The notes under the pieces were generated by a model. That model saw only the letters and a list, made by a program, of their open reading frames with translations, was not told the DNA's origin and did not search any database. A DNA stretch of 37,226 nt from Pseudoalteromonas phenolica (GTDB lineage Bacteria; Pseudomonadota; Gammaproteobacteria; Enterobacterales; Alteromonadaceae), in NCBI RefSeq assembly GCF_005886345.1, contig NZ_PNEC01000066.1, forward strand, positions 1-37,226, written 5' to 3'. Both the position numbers and the translations under genes were made by a program. Position 1 is the first letter of the stretch. Each line of letters opens with the position of its first letter. Of this stretch, positions 1 to 7,446 are shown in pieces.

Positions 1-22
1 GCCGTTTATTAAGGCGTTAGGC
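1..22 (+). other. 3' end of an integron attC site
   Basis: The bases GGCGTTAGGC at 13-22 match the right-hand core (R', GTTRRRY) of an integron attC site. Only the 3' end of the site is in the window. The next ORF begins 17 bases later, which is the usual cassette spacing. With the complete attC at 495-590 this marks the first gene as a cassette. The integrase gene and attI are not in view. Confidence 0.6.
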
Positions 23-38
23 GTCTTAAGGAACATCT

Positions 39-500
39 ATGTCGATTGAAAGCATTCAAATAGAAAGACAAATGAACCTACCTCAGGGATATCTGAATTT
101 ACTTTCATCTCTTAATGAAGCTGATGAATACTTTTTTAATGAGGATTCTGAAGATACCTCTGATTTTGAAGGGCGTTGTTGGTGTTTTCTTAATGAAGAT
201 GAGCTTACTGAAGAAATAGACATGAAAGGTGTTGGTCAATCGTTTGCTCATAAACAACTTGAATTATATATCAAATGTTTTAGTGAATTCAGTAATGACC
301 AGTATGTTACTTCGCCAAAGGGAAGAATTTCGCTCGAACGAGTTATTAATGGATTTGTAATAGCAGAAGATAATGGAGATCTATTGTATTTGGATCAGTT
401 GGATGATTTTTCCGTTTGGATATTCCATCATGACGGCTGTGATGTAATGAAGGTTGCTGATTCTATAGAAAATTGGCTGTCTAGAGCAGTCGTCGCCTAA
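39..500 (+). CDS. SMI1/KNR4 (SUKH)-like cassette protein
   Basis: This is a 153-residue acidic soluble protein. Its second half has the pattern seen in SMI1/KNR4 (SUKH superfamily) proteins: a 'GFVIAEDNGDLLYLD' strand-turn-strand near residues 105-120, then 'VWIFHHDG' and a C-terminal helix ending 'SIENWLS'. SUKH proteins are best known as immunity proteins against polymorphic toxins, but the fold has other uses and no toxin is nearby, so immunity is an inference. AAGGA lies just upstream of the ATG. The gene sits between an attC end (13-22) and a full attC whose R'' overlaps its stop codon, so it is one integron cassette. It has no signal peptide or membrane segment. Confidence 0.7.
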   Translation: MSIESIQIERQMNLPQGYLNLLSSLNEADEYFFNEDSEDTSDFEGRCWCFLNEDELTEEIDMKGVGQSFAHKQLELYIKCFSEFSNDQYVTSPKGRISLERVINGFVIAEDNGDLLYLDQLDDFSVWIFHHDGCDVMKVADSIENWLSRAVVA

Positions 501-590
501 CAAGTTAATCAATAAGGACATAAAATCATAGGCTTGCCGCGGGGCGGCAGTGTAGCCTATAATTTTCTGCCTATTATTAAAGCGTTATGC
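495..590 (+). repeat. Integron attC recombination site
   Basis: The site runs from GCCTAAC (R'', 495-501, overlapping the stop codon of the preceding gene) to GTTATGC (R', 584-590). Inside, AAAATCATAGGCT at 523-535 pairs with AGCCTATAATTTT with one mismatch, capped by a second stem TGCCGC/GCGGCA. This near-palindromic fold with divergent ends is what attC sites show, because IntI recombines the folded bottom strand. About 96 bases is an ordinary attC length. Confidence 0.8.
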
Positions 591-612
591 GTGAAGAAGA
601 TTTGAGGTTACT

Positions 613-1143
613 TTGACAGAGATTGACTATACAAAATATACGCTTGAGGAATTACTTGAGTGTAAAGAGAGCATTGATGGTGAAGTTTATCCAGAACGAT
701 TAGCACAAATCAATATATTAATTAAAGAGCGAGCCAAGGATAAACCAGTTCACAGAGTATCTATTGCTGATGAAGATGGAAATATTGCTTCGATTAAGAC
801 TGGTAGGGCTCCATCTTTTGGATTAGGAGTAGGAGAGATTGCAGGCAGCATTTTATTTGGTTTAATTTGGTTAAATCAAACAGATAATGGAAGCAACGTT
901 CATTTGATTGGCTACTTTGTAATCTTATCTGGCTGCATTTCAGGTGCCTACCATTTGTACAATGCATTTTCGAAAAATCGTTTTTCAGCACAAGATATCG
1001 TTGCTCCTGACAAAGAAAAAGATCCGTTTGAATCAGCTTTAAACAGGTCTTCAAATGATAGTGATAATAAGTTTTGTGGTGACTGTGGCTATGAAGTTGA
1101 AAAAAAATATAAATTTTGCCCTAAATGTGGAAGCAAGTTTTAG
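613..1143 (+). CDS. Cassette-borne membrane protein with C-terminal zinc ribbon
   Basis: This is a 176-residue protein. An N-terminal amphipathic segment 'YTLEELLECKESIDGEVYPE' (residues 9-28) is followed by two hydrophobic stretches at about residues 73-88 and 98-113, a charged linker, and a C-terminal zinc ribbon with two CxxC knuckles ('CGDCGYEV' and 'CPKCGSKF', about residues 155-176). The ribbon likely binds one zinc. No family function is recognised. The start is a TTG at 613. An ATG inside the attC R' site (587) is out of frame and opens only a 9-codon ORF that stops at the TTG. The gene lies between attC 495-590 and a degenerate attC at 1151-1251. Confidence 0.6.
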   Translation: MTEIDYTKYTLEELLECKESIDGEVYPERLAQINILIKERAKDKPVHRVSIADEDGNIASIKTGRAPSFGLGVGEIAGSILFGLIWLNQTDNGSNVHLIGYFVILSGCISGAYHLYNAFSKNRFSAQDIVAPDKEKDPFESALNRSSNDSDNKFCGDCGYEVEKKYKFCPKCGSKF

Positions 1144-1150
1144 AGGTAAA

Positions 1151-1251
1151 GCACATAACAAAGTCGTAAACGCGGAAAAAAATTGTTGGCTGTTACGCTT
1201 CGCTTTACATTTTAGTCAATCTATTTCACGCCGCTAAGCAAGGCGTGATGT
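1151..1251 (+). repeat. Degenerate attC-like site
   Basis: The left side reads CACATAACAAAG (1152-1163). The right side ends GGCGTGATGTG (1242-1252), the inverse of the left arm except for one base (GTGATGT instead of GTTATGT). The interior is only weakly self-complementary. Position and size fit a cassette boundary between the zinc-ribbon gene and the next small gene. The altered R' base may impair recombination. Confidence 0.5.
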
Positions 1252-1260
1252 GGAAAAAGT

Positions 1261-1503
1261 ATGCGTGAAGAATTAGTAGTTCTGAAAAAGTATCTAGCTA
1301 AGAAAAAAGTTTATAAAGATATTATCGGCATCGATGAGTTATCAATGTTTGAAGGTTATTGTATCTACGATGCTCGAATTGAGATTGAGGTGTTTTACTA
1401 TGAGCGCGGCCAAAAAATGAATAATAAATCATTTCAAGATATTAACGAGGCTATTAGTTACTTCAAAAACTGGGTGTTAACAGATACAACAACTAGGAAA
1501 TAA
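1261..1503 (+). CDS. Small immunity-like cassette protein
   Basis: This 80-residue cytosolic protein begins at an ATG 9 bases after the degenerate attC. It has an N-terminal helix (residues 1-20), a short strand region and the segment 'FYYERGQKMNNKSF' followed by 'NEAISYFKNWVL'. That order (ERG turn, then an aromatic helix at the C-terminus) resembles small immunity proteins of the Imm59 type, but I cannot confirm the match without a profile search. No toxin gene is adjacent. A GTG or TTG start a few codons away cannot be excluded. No strong Shine-Dalgarno sequence precedes the ATG. Confidence 0.5.
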   Translation: MREELVVLKKYLAKKKVYKDIIGIDELSMFEGYCIYDARIEIEVFYYERGQKMNNKSFQDINEAISYFKNWVLTDTTTRK

Positions 1504-1504
1504 A

Positions 1505-1601
1505 GCCACATAACAAAATTGTAAGCGCGGATAAAAAACAGTCGGCTTTGCCCCTACCTCACAAGCCGAAACAATGCACTTTTTAGAGCAAAAAATGGTG
1601 C
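1505..1601 (+). repeat. attC-like remnant with intact left arm only
   Basis: The left arm CACATAACAAAATTGTAAG (1507-1525) matches that of the site at 1152 with three differences over 25 bases. Inside, TCGGCTT (1542-1548) pairs with AAGCCGA (1563-1569). A second imperfect stem spans 1576-1601. No GTTRRRY core follows, so the right arm is missing or degraded. This is probably where the recognisable cassette array ends. Confidence 0.4.
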
Positions 1602-1845
1602 TTATTAAACCCTCGTAAGTACTTAAACAACAAGCCTCACAACGTTGTACTCTCTCAGTTAAAAAGATGTAAAAAAAATTGGAACCTCATACAAATTGCG
1701 CATAAACTTACTGTACTGGATATATCTCATAGCTTGAGCATTAAATGTACAGTCTTACAGTGTTTAGATTGTGGGTTAAACACCTTCGCTATGTTGTATA
1801 TGTGCAATCTTTACAAAGTAAAACATAATAAGGGAATATGCTTAA
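1602..1845. other. Non-coding stretch after the cassette array
   Basis: Together with the attC remnant this makes a 342-base gap without a gene. I see no ORF of substance. A small inverted repeat GTGTTTA/TAAACAC (1760-1766 and 1777-1783) sits about 60 bases before the next start codon. The region must hold the promoter of the next gene, but no clear -35/-10 pair stands out. Confidence 0.4.
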
Positions 1846-2118
1846 ATGAGTAGAGAACTCAAACCAACCAAGTATGCTTTAGAGGTTTATGAAAACTGTT
1901 TTTCAAATGAACCCAGTTACCATGTATTTAGTTCAACGCCTTTCTCATCAATTTCTATCGGTGATCGATTCGAACCAAAAGTCACACAGACTTGGGTAGA
2001 TCCGCCAAATGAACTAACAGAGAAATTTGTAATTTCAGAAGTAGAGCATCTGATTTTTGCGCTTGAATCATACAATACACACAAGGTAATGATTGCGCTC
2101 AAAAAAAGCTTCATATAA
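1846..2118 (+). CDS. Uncharacterised small protein
   Basis: This encodes a 90-residue protein that I do not recognise. It is preceded by a good Shine-Dalgarno sequence (TAAGGGA, 1829-1835) and followed within 15 bases by a strong intrinsic terminator. Both support a real single-gene transcription unit. The protein has no membrane segment or cysteine pair. The middle, 'SISIGDRFEPKVTQTWVDPP', looks like beta strands and the C-terminal third looks helical. It could be a cassette whose attC has decayed, because it lies directly after the array, but no attC flanks it. An ORF on the opposite strand is a shadow. Confidence 0.6.
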   Translation: MSRELKPTKYALEVYENCFSNEPSYHVFSSTPFSSISIGDRFEPKVTQTWVDPPNELTEKFVISEVEHLIFALESYNTHKVMIALKKSFI

Positions 2119-2130
2119 GTTTGACACCTC

Positions 2131-2156
2131 AAGAGCCTTTTAATAAGGCTCTTTTT
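2131..2156 (+). terminator. Intrinsic terminator
   Basis: A perfect 7-bp stem AAGAGCC/GGCTCTT (2131-2137 and 2147-2153) is followed by T residues, 12 bases after the stop of the small gene. It ends that transcript on the plus strand. Confidence 0.85.
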
Positions 2157-2429
2157 CGATTACATCTCTCGTTTCTTTTCTAAAGCCTCTCAAAATGTTG
2201 AAGCATTAAGGCTAAAAATCAAAAAATTATATTTTCAGCCTCATGGGTAAACTTCTTAAACTCTAAAAAATGCGTTAAGTAATATTTTCGGACAACGCTT
2301 TCATACACAGTGCTGCTAATTGACATACGTCTTATAGAAACATGATGACGTAAGGGGGTTAATAACCTCAAAAGTTTTGCACTGCAATTAGATATAACTA
2401 TGTTAAGGTAATTTGCCCTAGTACCTAAA
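2157..2429. other. Non-coding stretch, no gene seen
   Basis: Apart from the terminator at its left edge, the 311-base gap between the 90-residue gene and the next membrane protein shows nothing I can name. A minus-strand ORF crosses it, but most of that ORF lies opposite the coding strand of the next gene and it has no ribosome binding site. Confidence 0.35.
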
Positions 2430-3059
2430 ATGGAAGAAATGATGGAGCCAAGTACGCACAATAACTTAAAAAAGCGCTTATCAAAAATCGTATTTGAGTC
2501 CTCTTTAATAATTTTTAGTGTCTTACTCGCTCTGGTACTCAATGAATATATAGGCAAAATGAAGGCCGACAAAGAAAAAGCACGCGCGCTGCAAATGATA
2601 AAAATTGAGCTCAATGAAAATATGCAAATCCTCAATCGTTGGATCCCCTATCATGAGCAAGTCATTGAGAATTTTAATACCGCAATAAAAAACTTTAATT
2701 CAGATAAAGTCACAGATGACTCCCGAATGTTCATCTTAAAACTCATGCCAAACGGCGTCATTCAAGAAATGGTGAGTCGCTCTGCGTGGGAAGCGCTTCA
2801 GCAGTCGAGCTCTCGGGTATCTCTAGATATAGAAACCACCTTTGTGCTTGCCAAAGCTTACAGACTGCAAGAATTAAGTGTTGAAACCACCATATTGAAC
2901 TTTATTAATATCATGAATGACAGAGAGTCGATGAAACCCAATAACCTACGAGAGACTTTGTATTTAATGCGAAGTAGCTTTCAAGAGCTGATGGCACAAG
3001 AGAAAAACTTGGTCTTTGTTTATCAACAAACATTAGACGAATTAAGCAAAAGTGAATAA
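2430..3059 (+). CDS. Single-pass membrane protein, DUF6090-like
   Basis: This is a 209-residue protein. A short basic N-terminus is followed by one membrane helix (about residues 22-40, 'ESSLIIFSVLLALVLNEYI') and then a long helical soluble part beginning 'IKIELNENMQILNRW'. A membrane helix ending in a Leu-x-Asn-Glu motif followed by 'IxxELxxNxxxL' is the signature of DUF6090-like proteins of unknown role, common in marine bacteria. The start is uncertain: ATGs at 2430, 2439 and 2442 are all in frame, and GGAAG just before 2442 could serve that one best. It lies alone between non-coding stretches. Confidence 0.6.
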   Translation: MEEMMEPSTHNNLKKRLSKIVFESSLIIFSVLLALVLNEYIGKMKADKEKARALQMIKIELNENMQILNRWIPYHEQVIENFNTAIKNFNSDKVTDDSRMFILKLMPNGVIQEMVSRSAWEALQQSSSRVSLDIETTFVLAKAYRLQELSVETTILNFINIMNDRESMKPNNLRETLYLMRSSFQELMAQEKNLVFVYQQTLDELSKSE

Positions 3060-3080
3060 CGCGAATAAGTCTTAACTTGA

Positions 3081-3122
3081 ACTGTCAGATTCGAATAATA
3101 GAACTCAATCAAATCTGACAGT
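3081..3122. repeat. 11-bp perfect inverted repeat
   Basis: ACTGTCAGATT (3081-3091) is repeated inverted as AATCTGACAGT (3112-3122) with a 20-base spacer, 22 bases after the stop of the membrane-protein gene. No T-run follows, so this is a weak candidate terminator. It could instead be a protein-binding site or the remnant of a mobile-element end. Confidence 0.5.
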
Positions 3123-3259
3123 CACATATGTGCCAACAATTGTCATTCGTGCTAAGTCTATCGCCATTGCATTTCCAAACACATCAGTTAGCTACTTTGT
3201 TATCTCTATTAGGCAGTTATGCTCGAATGTAGAGCTTTGTGAAATTTCATTTTATTTTG

Positions 3260-3323
3260 CACAATGCAAGACCTGACACCATTAATTCTTACACAATGCA
3301 AGACCTGACACCATTAATTCTTA
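3260..3323 (+). repeat. Two tandem copies of a 32-bp unit
   Basis: A 32-base unit starting CACAATGCAAGACCTGACAC at 3260 is repeated exactly at 3292-3323. The ATGCAAGACCTGACACC core resembles repeats seen near REP-associated (RAYT) transposases in marine gammaproteobacteria. That link is from memory and unverified. A 74-residue ORF across the copies is not considered real. Confidence 0.75.
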
Positions 3324-3629
3324 CTTTTCTTTTTTGCAAAGAATGGCTTGACTTATTAGTCGCAGTGCTGTCAATTGCAGTAATTTTGGCTAGGATGTCA
3401 TTGAAATTGAGACCTCTAAAATCTTATCTGAAATTAGTTGACCACTATATTTACGTTTCATAGTTTGAATGTATTTTGCGTTACGCCAGTAATATATTTA
3501 AAGGTCAATCCCTCTAAAAGTTACATAATATTAAGTGTAATAGGCAGTAATGGCATTTTTTGACATTGTGATTCAGATTTATATCCGAAAAAGTTGTATC
3601 ACATACCACTTTAAACAAGGAGAGAATCT
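3324..3629. other. Non-coding region upstream of the oxidase
   Basis: This stretch and the two repeats above form a 570-base gap. It contains no convincing gene. A TTGACA at 3560-3565 lies about 70 bases before the oxidase start. The AT-rich TATAT near 3580 is only 13-14 bases downstream of it, short for a sigma-70 promoter, so I make no promoter call. A good ribosome binding site (AAGGAGAG) precedes the oxidase. Confidence 0.35.
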
Positions 3630-5570
3630 ATGTCTCAATACAAAAGTCGTTCCGAATTTTTACAAGATAACCCCCAAGCCTGTGCATTTGCATCGTTAGC
3701 GAATGCAACCAATTTACAAAATCAAGTAACCGATACTTCGTTAAAACATTTAAAACCCAAACAACTTGATGGCAAACGCGTAATTGTAGTTGGTTCAGGT
3801 GTTGGCGGGCTAACCACTGCGTATGAGTTATTAAATCAACAGCGCTGCTCTGATGACAGTGACCGCGTTAATGTCACAGTGTTGGAGGCGCAAAATAGAA
3901 CGGGCGGGCGATGTTTAAGTTTGCGTACCGGAGATACGTTAATTGAAGACCAAGACAGTGAGTTGTTTAATTCATCGCCTAGTCAACCACAAGTAGTGAG
4001 ATTTAAACGCCCTCAAGGTGATAGTGAGCCGTACTTAAATGCCGGGCCTGGACGAATTCCTAGCTCACATAAGCGGTTATTATCGTACTTAAAGCAATTT
4101 TCGGTTGAAATTGAAGTTTATGTCATGAACAGTGGCTCTAACCTTGTACAAAAACAAGATGCGTTTAGTGGTCACCCGATTGTTTACAGACGCTTAGATC
4201 ATAATACCCGAGGCTGGCTTGCAGAAATGGTTTATGCACAAGCCCAAACACTGCTTGAAAACCAAGCTATAGATAAGTCTAAATTAAATGAACGAGTTGA
4301 AGAGCTTAAAAGCTTAATGGTCAGTTTTGGCGAACTCGACAGTAAAGGCCGTTATCATGTGAGTTCTGGTGATGAAGGGTTTGAAAACGGTGTGACCCGT
4401 GCAGGTTACACTGAATTACCCGGCGTAGCAGCAGGTGTGATTGCCGAAGCGCTCAGCTTTGATAGCCTATTAGAGTCTAAGTTTTGGCAAGATACACGCT
4501 TTTTTCAGCCCAACGACTTTTTATGGCAACCAACCCTATTTCAGCCTGTAGGCGGAATGGATAGAGTACAGCATGCGTTTGCTCAGCAGGTTGCGGCCCT
4601 TGGCGGGGATATTTTACTCAGTAGCCCCGTTAAAAAAATTGATTGGGATGAATGCGCACAAGAATTTGTAGTGTCAGTACAAAAAATGGGCTCAGATGAG
4701 CTAATAGAGTACCGTTCTGACTATTGTATTTGTAACTTGGCCATGCCATTTTTAAGCAAAATATTATCTGATAAATTACAAGATACAGATCTTAATTCGG
4801 GCTTTTCGGCTGAATTCAAAGAAGCATTACATGCTGTCTATACGGCACAGTTCAACCCCGAGCAAGCACCAGGGTATAAAGCGCGCGATGATGGTTATGT
4901 GCCCAAGTTTTTGGCTTGTACTTCAAAAGTGGGCTGGCAGGCCGAGCGAGCACTATGGCAAGGGAGCACCATTAACAGTGATGCAATAACACACAATGAT
5001 GCAGTTAGTGGCGTCAAAAAATCTGAGGTGGGTGTGGTGCCTATTTTTGGCGGCATTTCTTGGACTGACAGTGAAATCCAGCAAATTTGGTACCCTTCGA
5101 CAGCCTACCAAGATAAAAAAGGCGTACTCACCGGCGCGTATAATTTTGACAAGGTAGCATCTGAGTGGGGTAAATTACCTGTTCAAGCACGCTTAGACAA
5201 AGCTAGAGTTGACGCTGGTAGATTTAACCAACCTTTTGCTGAGGGGCTACAAGAAGGCCTTGCGATTGCGTGGCAAAATATGCCTTATATAAAAGGGGGT
5301 TGGGCTTATTGGCAGGCTGTAGGAGATGCAAAATTTGCGGCTAAACAGTTTAACCGTATTGCTCAAGGTACATCAGTGAAAAATGCAGATGGCACAGAAA
5401 GTGTGCCTTGCTTCTTTATTGTTGGCGATCAAATTTCATCTTTGCCCGGTTGGCAAGAGGGCGCAATTGCAGCAGCTTTGAATGCCGTTACCCGAATTGC
5501 AAAACCCGATCAGCCTATTGCTGAGCTGGCAATATTACCAGATACACGCTTAATGGTTGAAGGTATCTAA
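3630..5570 (+). CDS. FAD-dependent L-amino-acid/monoamine oxidase
   Basis: This is a 646-residue flavin amine oxidase. The FAD dinucleotide-binding motif 'VIVVGSGVGGLTTAYELL' is at about residues 50-67 and 'VLEAQNRTGGRC' follows near residue 86. The C-terminal FAD motif is 'GDQISSLPGWQEGAI', near residue 600, after 'GGWAYW'. The family oxidises an amine or amino acid to an imine with release of H2O2 and ammonia. The length and 'PGWQEGA' ending point to the L-amino-acid oxidase side rather than eukaryotic MAO. There is no signal peptide, although some Pseudoalteromonas enzymes of this type appear outside the cell. It is a single gene between a strong ribosome binding site and a strong terminator. 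The substrate cannot be read from the sequence. Confidence 0.8.
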   Translation: MSQYKSRSEFLQDNPQACAFASLANATNLQNQVTDTSLKHLKPKQLDGKRVIVVGSGVGGLTTAYELLNQQRCSDDSDRVNVTVLEAQNRTGGRCLSLRTGDTLIEDQDSELFNSSPSQPQVVRFKRPQGDSEPYLNAGPGRIPSSHKRLLSYLKQFSVEIEVYVMNSGSNLVQKQDAFSGHPIVYRRLDHNTRGWLAEMVYAQAQTLLENQAIDKSKLNERVEELKSLMVSFGELDSKGRYHVSSGDEGFENGVTRAGYTELPGVAAGVIAEALSFDSLLESKFWQDTRFFQPNDFLWQPTLFQPVGGMDRVQHAFAQQVAALGGDILLSSPVKKIDWDECAQEFVVSVQKMGSDELIEYRSDYCICNLAMPFLSKILSDKLQDTDLNSGFSAEFKEALHAVYTAQFNPEQAPGYKARDDGYVPKFLACTSKVGWQAERALWQGSTINSDAITHNDAVSGVKKSEVGVVPIFGGISWTDSEIQQIWYPSTAYQDKKGVLTGAYNFDKVASEWGKLPVQARLDKARVDAGRFNQPFAEGLQEGLAIAWQNMPYIKGGWAYWQAVGDAKFAAKQFNRIAQGTSVKNADGTESVPCFFIVGDQISSLPGWQEGAIAAALNAVTRIAKPDQPIAELAILPDTRLMVEGI

Positions 5571-5578
5571 TAGTAGTT

Positions 5579-5610
5579 TATGTAAAAGGGAGGAAACTCC
5601 CTTTTACATA
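5579..5610. terminator. Strong intrinsic terminator
   Basis: A perfect 14-bp stem (TATGTAAAAGGGAG and its complement) with a GAAA tetraloop begins 8 bases after the oxidase stop codon. The A/T-rich stem flanks make it plausible in both directions. Confidence 0.85.
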
Positions 5611-5980
5611 TATAAAAATAATCCAGACATACAGCTGAAAGAAATAACAGGATATATGTCTGTATGCTTCTGCTGACAATCGCTGAGCCTCCATATATTT
5701 GCCTATAAAGGTTATTACTTTTGGGCTCAATAATTATACTAATTTCATTTGTGAATCTAGGTGACCTGACTCTTCAGAAACGGTAGAGCGAGAAACAGAA
5801 ACCGATTGACTTTAATGCAGAATCAAAGTTTTACCACACAATTTTATTTGAAGTGTAAATGACGGAACTTTAAATAGAAACACGCATTGTAGCTAAGTGA
5901 TTAATAAGTAAAAGAAAAGCATCTGAAATGAACTTTTCCTGTGATGTAATGCAAGGCTTTAACTTTCAAAAAGACGCACA
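5611..5980. other. Non-coding stretch, no gene seen
   Basis: About 370 bases lie between the oxidase terminator and a short ORF. No ORF, attC site or clear promoter is visible. CATACAG near 5629 and CTGTATG near 5660 form a small loose inverted repeat. The region may be decayed accessory DNA because it ends next to an insertion sequence. Confidence 0.35.
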
Positions 5981-6277
5981 ATGCCTAATTGGTCACTTAT
6001 CTCAATTAGAGATCTCAGCGGCGACAAAGGTAGTTTTGAAATTGATATGTGGGTGTCAAACCCAACAAAAATGAGTGGTGATGAAGAGGCAAAAGAAAAA
6101 GTAGTTGCTGTCATTTCAAATATTTATTGGGCTGGAGGAACGCGAATCCAATGTACATCGGCTGTCGAATTTCAACAGAGAATAAGGCTAGGGCGGCAAC
6201 ACAACAGCATACAAGATACTATGGCGTCAATAGTTAAATTTAAACTTTTGGCGCTTCCCACATTACCCCATCTCTAA
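5981..6277 (+). pseudogene. Unknown ORF, probably cut short by an IS110 insertion
   Basis: The ORF encodes 98 residues beginning 'MPNWSLISIRDLSGDKG', which I do not recognise. The first 70 or so residues look like a folded mixed alpha/beta protein. The last 12 residues ('KFKLLALPTLPHL' region) are read from the 3' end of the IS110 transposase gene on the opposite strand, so the native C-terminus is probably lost. No strong Shine-Dalgarno sequence precedes the ATG. The lost part was not recognised on the other side of the element. The ORF might be chance. Confidence 0.4.
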
Positions 6278-7189
6278 GCATTGAATTTAAGATCACAATC
6301 ATCTTTCTAACACAGGCAATGATAGCTACTTTTTTTGGTTTTCCTGCAGCTACCAACTTTTGATATTGGCTTTTAAAAACCGGGTTAGATTGTATTGCTG
6401 ACATCATGGCCATGTATAAAACGGTCCTCACTTGATGACGCCCATCTTGTATTTTTCGCAGGCCTTTGAAGCGGCCACTCTCTCGGTTTATTGGAGCAAC
6501 ACCTACCAATGCGGAAGCCTGTTTATTGGTCATATATCCCAGTTCAGGTAAATTACTAATGATGGATGCTGCTGCGATTTTCCAATGCCTTTCATGCTTT
6601 GAAGTAGATCATTTTTAGCCTGATATTCAGGGCATGACTCGATTAATTTGACGATTTTATTTTCTATTTTATTTATCTGATTTTTAAATGCAGTGAGGAT
6701 AGGCTTTATTGTCATAGCGAGTTCTTTTGGCAATATTTGAAGACGGTTTTTCTCCATTGTTTGCATGACGAGTAACTGGTTTCTATGTGCTACTAAATCG
6801 CTCATAAGCTGCATGGTTTCTGGCTTTAGCTGAGAGAGCGACGGTTTGATGGCTTCGCCGTAATAGGCAATTAATTTTGCATCTAACTTATCCGTTTTAG
6901 CGCGTTGCCCAATAGCGCCAGCAAAGCGCTTTACATGAACTGGGTTGGCAATGACAAAAGGTAAACCTGCTTTAGCGCACGCCATAATGAATGGCATTTC
7001 TAATCTACCGGTGGCCTCGATAATAATGCGTTCAGGCTTATGCTTTTTAATCTTATTAACGGCTTCTCTAATGCCTTTATCATCGTTGGCAACAGTAAAG
7101 TAAATATCTAAAGGTCGAATATAAATATCGAGTTGAAATTTACCGGTATCGACGCCGATGTTAATGCTTTGATTTGTATTGGTATTCAT
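6240..7189 (-). pseudogene. IS110-family transposase, frameshifted
   Basis: Two overlapping minus-strand ORFs together make one IS110-family DEDD transposase. The N-terminal RuvC-like part is 7189-6530, with 'IGVDTGKFQLD' (Asp14), 'IIIEATGRLE' and 'AKTDKLDAKLIAYYG'. The C-terminal Tnp_20 part is 6533-6240, with 'ALVGVAPINRESGRFKG' carrying the candidate catalytic serine. The reading frame breaks after 'MKGIGK'. Inserting one base at the T-run 6578-6581 restores '...GIGK-x-AAASIISNLPELGYMTNKQ', the expected family sequence. The joined protein of about 316 residues is normal for the family. The single-base loss makes it likely inactive unless it is a sequencing error or is bypassed by frameshifting. 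Confidence 0.85.
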
Positions 7190-7446
7190 ATAAGCTAACT
7201 CTTGCTTGCATAATGCGGGCTCGGCCGCGCTTGCTATGAAGCAGTAGACTATTCGAGTGTGGTGCTTGGAGTTTTTTACAGCGTTCTTTCTTGTTATCGG
7301 TCTCTCAACAGAGGAGCCTTCGCTTAATCGAACTACTGTAAAAGAAGGCTTTAGTTGCAGCTAAAGCTTGGGCCTTACCTTACCTAAATTAGGTTAAAAA
7401 GTTTTGGCTGTTTCACTTGGTTTTACATTCAAGCCAACAACTTTTT
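7190..7446 (-). ncRNA. Possible IS110 bridge-RNA region
   Basis: In IS110-group elements the non-coding segment next to the transposase start encodes a bridge (seek) RNA whose loops pair with donor and target DNA. Here about 250 bases lie upstream of the transposase. They hold a perfect hairpin GCTTTAG/CTAAAGC (7348-7354 and 7361-7367, six-base loop) and a longer imperfect one (AAAAAGTTTTGGCT 7396-7409 with AGCCAACAACTTTTT 7432-7446, one bulged base). Position and structure fit; loop assignments are not attempted. Confidence 0.4.

Larger units (their letters stand above)
6240..7446 (-). mobile_element. IS110-family insertion sequence, ends approximate
   Basis: The element contains the frameshifted transposase plus a structured non-coding segment upstream of it. 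IS110-group elements lack classical terminal inverted repeats and usually make no obvious target duplication, so I could not fix the ends. The left edge is probably a few tens of bases before 6240. The right edge lies somewhere in about 7380-7500. Comparison with an intact copy would define both. Confidence 0.6.

Noticed and set aside
2219..2635. 138-residue minus-strand ORF
   Set aside because: It lies largely opposite the membrane-protein gene, has no ribosome binding site and has low-complexity Ser/Leu content typical of a shadow frame.
3131..3222. Possible attC at 3131-3222 (GTTATGC at 3216-3222)
   Set aside because: The right core matches, but no left arm of the RYYYAAC type pairs with it (only TGCCAAC at 3131) and no inner palindrome is clear. 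GTTATGC alone is too short to trust.
3239..3463. 74-residue plus-strand ORF across the 32-bp repeats
   Set aside because: Its first part is the tandem repeat read through, it lacks a convincing ribosome binding site and it resembles no protein family I know. It is treated as chance.
3555..3590. Sigma-70 promoter for the oxidase gene
   Set aside because: TTGACA is present, but the nearest TATA-like hexamer is only 13-14 bases downstream, too close for a normal promoter.
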